A DNA stretch of 64,000 nucleotides from Podocnemis expansa (lineage: Eukaryota > Chordata > Testudines > Podocnemididae): assembly GCA_007922195.1 (NCBI GenBank), contig ML681971.1, positions 18,231,369 through 18,295,368 of the forward strand, read 5' to 3'. The position numbers and the translations under genes were made by a program. Below the pieces are notes generated by a model. The model was not told the DNA's origin. It worked only from the letters and a program-made list of their open reading frames with translations, and searched no databases. Below are positions 61,500 to 64,000 of the stretch, one piece after another (positions within the stretch are counted from its first letter, which is position 1; each line of letters begins with the position of its first letter).

Positions 61500-62880
61500 A
61501 AATTTTAGGAGGCAACAGGGAAATCAGGATTGGGACCCTCCTGCCTGAGGTGCCTGTCAACCTCCGGCACCTCTCCCAGCAGTCACAAATAACCAGAATG
61601 GATGGGCTTAATGAAATAGTTTATTTAACAAAATTCAGTAAATATTTTCAAAACTCCCTGATTGATATACCCTTCTGATAAGAGTTATACAAGTACAGGT
61701 AAACAAGTAAGTATTTTAAATGCCTTAATGTCTTATATAGAGTAAACTCCACCAAAACAATAATAGCAAGACAATTATATGATAATAAGGAACACATGCA
61801 GATGCACAGGTAAATGGTACACCAATGTTTAACCCCAAACCAAAGTCACTCAGAATTCCCACACAAGGCTTTTCCTCAGCCTGTTTACCCCAGAGCAGGG
61901 ATTGAACCCATACAAGTGTGGTCCCATGACCTGCTAAAGGGATTACCCTTAACTTGGGAGTTCCTAACCCAGGGTGAGGCGCACCCAGCTGAACCCTTCA
62001 CCCGGATTGGAGCCCAAACACTCTCACAGTCGCCTTTGGCCATCCTCAGTGTTGAGCCCAACTCCTGTGGTGTCCAATGGGTCCCACGTTGTTCTCGGCT
62101 GGACCATCCACACTTGGCTCGTCTGCTTCGAGCCTCTTGCAGCCCAGGGCTCTTTATTTGACAGTCAATTTACCCCACTATCAAAGTTTGTAGGCAGAAT
62201 CTCCTGCTACAAAAAACACCTGGTTTCCACTTCTTCAGGGACTCAATCCAGTATCGTCCTGATGTCCTCTTCAGAGCCACACCGAGGCACCCAGTCCTGC
62301 CTGAGCTCCTGACCACGCAGGACCAGGCACTCAGTCCCACACGGCTGGGCCTTCGGGGCTCCTGATCTCCAGTTCTGTCAAGAGTCACAGCACAGCACAG
62401 AGGGATCGCTTCCATCGCAGCCCTCTTTGGAGACCCTGGACTCCAGCTACCACGGCAAGGCCGCACCTACGGAGCTCCTCCTCACCACAAGTCTGGCGCT
62501 GGAGAACCCTTGTTCTCCTCACAAGTCCCCCCTTAAGTTCCGGGCTGATTGGCCAATCACGGTGCGCCCCATTTCGTGCTGAAAAATGAGTCCGTAGGGT
62601 ACAGCGTGGAGAGTTCTGGAAAGATTGCCCCTGGCTCCATGTGGCTGTGCACGGCCCTCTCAGTTGCTGGTCAGGCTGATGCTGGTGGCAGCCCACCAGC
62701 CCTCCTGTCACTCTTCCCACTGTGATTAAATAACTGGTTGCTAGGCAGACCAACCTGTAACTCCTGCTGCTCCTCAAGTCCCGGTAACATAACAATGTTG
62801 CATAATACCCTCTAGCTGCAGCCCCCCCACTTCTGGAAAGGAGGGGACCTGAATTATAACCAACCATTATAACATACACA
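61500..62880 (-). repeat. Unclassified LTR-like or other long repeat
   Basis: The left part is AT-rich with a 'tttatttaac' (AATAAA-type on minus). The right part is CG-rich ('gacctgctaaagggattacc', 'gccccccc'). No gag, pol or definite boundaries were seen, so this may be a solo terminal repeat of an old LTR element or simply unidentified sequence. Confidence 0.25.
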
Positions 62881-63117
62881 ACAAGCATACATATATAAGA
62901 AATTACTTACAAAATTCTCCCTACAATGCCAGACAAGGAACTCTTAGTCCTGGACATGCCAGCTTTCTTATAGAAGTAATACAAAGATCACAGTGCCAAG
63001 AACTCTTTCAGGGAGACACATGGGTGTTTGTGTGGCTAACAAGACTGGAACATCTGGGTGCTTATTCCAAAATTGCTACAGATTTCTCATGTCTTTGGCA
63101 AGTAATTTAATCCATTT

Positions 63118-63245
63118 GCTCTACATTTTCCCCAGGTTTACAGTTAGGATATTAATACTTCATTATCTTCGAGGGCTGTTGTAAGCCTTGTTTTTTTAAT
63201 ACTAAAAAGGGCTTTGAGATCCTCTTTTGAAAATTCTTTGGAAGT
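63118..63245 (+). repeat. SINE 3' tail fragment
   Basis: 'Ggatattaatacttcattat', 'gagggctgttgtaagcc' and 'gggctttgagatcctc' are the usual 3' body of the reptile SINE. The head is missing or very diverged. Confidence 0.5.
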
Positions 63246-63699
63246 TCTAAGTACTGTTGTCATTATTTATGTTGTGTATTTATACAACAGTATAGCCAAA
63301 GCAACAGCATATTGGTCAGTTACTTCAGTATTCTGTAGTGTGCTGCATAATCAGTAGAGTAAATAATGTAGAGGGCTATGTGTGTATTTGTCCTTGAGGC
63401 AGTATCATTACCTTTATGCAAAGGACCATTCTGATTATAACTGAAAACTCAGTGTTTGCAATTTTTAATTTTGGAAGGTCGTGTTTTGATTATTTTTTTA
63501 AATTCTCAGTTATTATTCCACTATGATAGAACCACAGTTGGCTTGAGTGACTGACGCAGGAATAGCATAATCAAAGACTAATAATTCAAATATCTACATA
63601 AAAAAAATGGATCTTGCATCACTCTATAAAAGTGGGTGATATGCATTATCTCTGTTTGTTCTGTTTATACAGTCCTTACTATGATGGGGTCCTTGCTCA

Positions 63700-64000
63700 T
63701 GTGTGGGTCTCCTAGGTCCTATCATATAATATATATATAAAATAATTCTCCTCTCACCCCTATGGGTGGTATGTATCTTCCTCAACCTCGGGTCCTCTAC
63801 CAGAGGCCTGGGAGTTTGAGGGTTCTGCGCAGTATCTTAGCTGTTCCTAGCACTGCACTCTTCTGGACAGAGAGCTCTGATGTTGTTCCTGGGATCTGTT
63901 GGAGCCACTCTCCCAGCTTAGGAGTCACAGCCCCGAGTGCTCCTACCACCTCGGGGACCACTTTGGCCTTCACTTTCCACATCCGCTCTAGTTCCTCTTT
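63700..64000 (-). pseudogene. Non-LTR retrotransposon, protein C-terminus and 3' end
   Basis: On the minus strand, the frame entering from the right edge ends at 63797 with VVPEVVGALGAVTPKLGEW, then QIPGTTSELSVQKSAVLGTA and ILRRTLKLPGLW before the stop. This conserved C-terminal signature follows the reverse transcriptase of some site-preferring LINEs; I favour the R4/Dong group, but R2-like is possible. The 3' UTR is about 60-80 bases and runs into an AT-repeat (63724-63742), as in R4-type elements that insert next to simple repeats. The rest lies beyond the window, so intactness is unknown. Confidence 0.65.

Larger units (their letters stand above)
26867..64000 (+). other. PITPNM3: Downstream intron of PITPNM3 (inferred)
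   Basis: No continuation exon was found; its expected peptide would start with a Glu-rich segment after the FFAT motif. The stretch is dominated by retroelements. If the exon call is right, this intron is longer than 37 kb. A short unseen exon cannot be excluded. Confidence 0.55.

Noticed and set aside
61277..61678. 133-residue + strand frame
   Set aside because: Resembles no known protein, AT-rich, no upstream or downstream splice context; probably chance.
62385..62888. 167-residue minus-strand frame
   Set aside because: Falls in the unclassified LTR-like repeat, with no recognised domain.

Overview
The window looks like intronic vertebrate DNA, most likely from a turtle (a crocodilian or another non-avian reptile is possible). 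It has no bacterial-style gene packing and almost no host coding sequence. It holds CR1 tails, tRNA-headed SINEs, a Penelope-like element with its typical tails, many hAT-type miniature elements, and a tyrosine-recombinase retrotransposon of the DIRS group. All family assignments come from reading the sequence and from memory of the families; no search was run.

Host gene. One host exon is convincing: a 96-base, phase 1-1 exon on the + strand at 26771-26866. It encodes a peptide ending in SSDDEFFDAR and split at its last codon, which I recognise as the N-terminal FFAT-motif region of PITPNM3 (Nir1). No other exon was seen, so about 26.8 kb upstream and 37.1 kb downstream are read as its introns.

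Layout. 1-26 kb: mostly unique AT-rich intron with scattered SINEs, MITEs (5.8, 6.7, 13.2, 15.0, 18.0 and 18.8 kb) and Penelope tails. 27.9-33.5 kb: a near full-length but broken DIRS-like element in antisense (gag, RT, RNase H, tyrosine recombinase, inverted terminal repeats, internal complementary region). 36.9-39.75 and 42.35-48.4 kb: two further members of the same family in sense orientation. They keep the ends and gag, but their interiors show no recognisable RT or recombinase. 40-42 kb: Penelope fold-back tails and an LTR-like stretch. 48-52 kb: unique intron. 52.3-54.1 kb: GC-rich MITE cluster. 54.1-55.55 kb: 3' part of a Penelope-like element with a GIY-YIG domain, interrupted by a 418-bp MITE. 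55.5-60 kb: unique intron. 60-64 kb: CR1 tail, Penelope tails, an unclassified repeat, and at the right edge the C-terminus of a non-LTR retrotransposon protein on the minus strand.

The most notable structure is the DIRS family. All three copies end in a unit of about 287 bp made of a 3' inverted terminal repeat plus an internal complementary region, whose halves complement the two outer ends of the element. This is the expected template for circular DIRS replication. The mobile-element proteins are all broken, and nothing suggests they act with the host gene.
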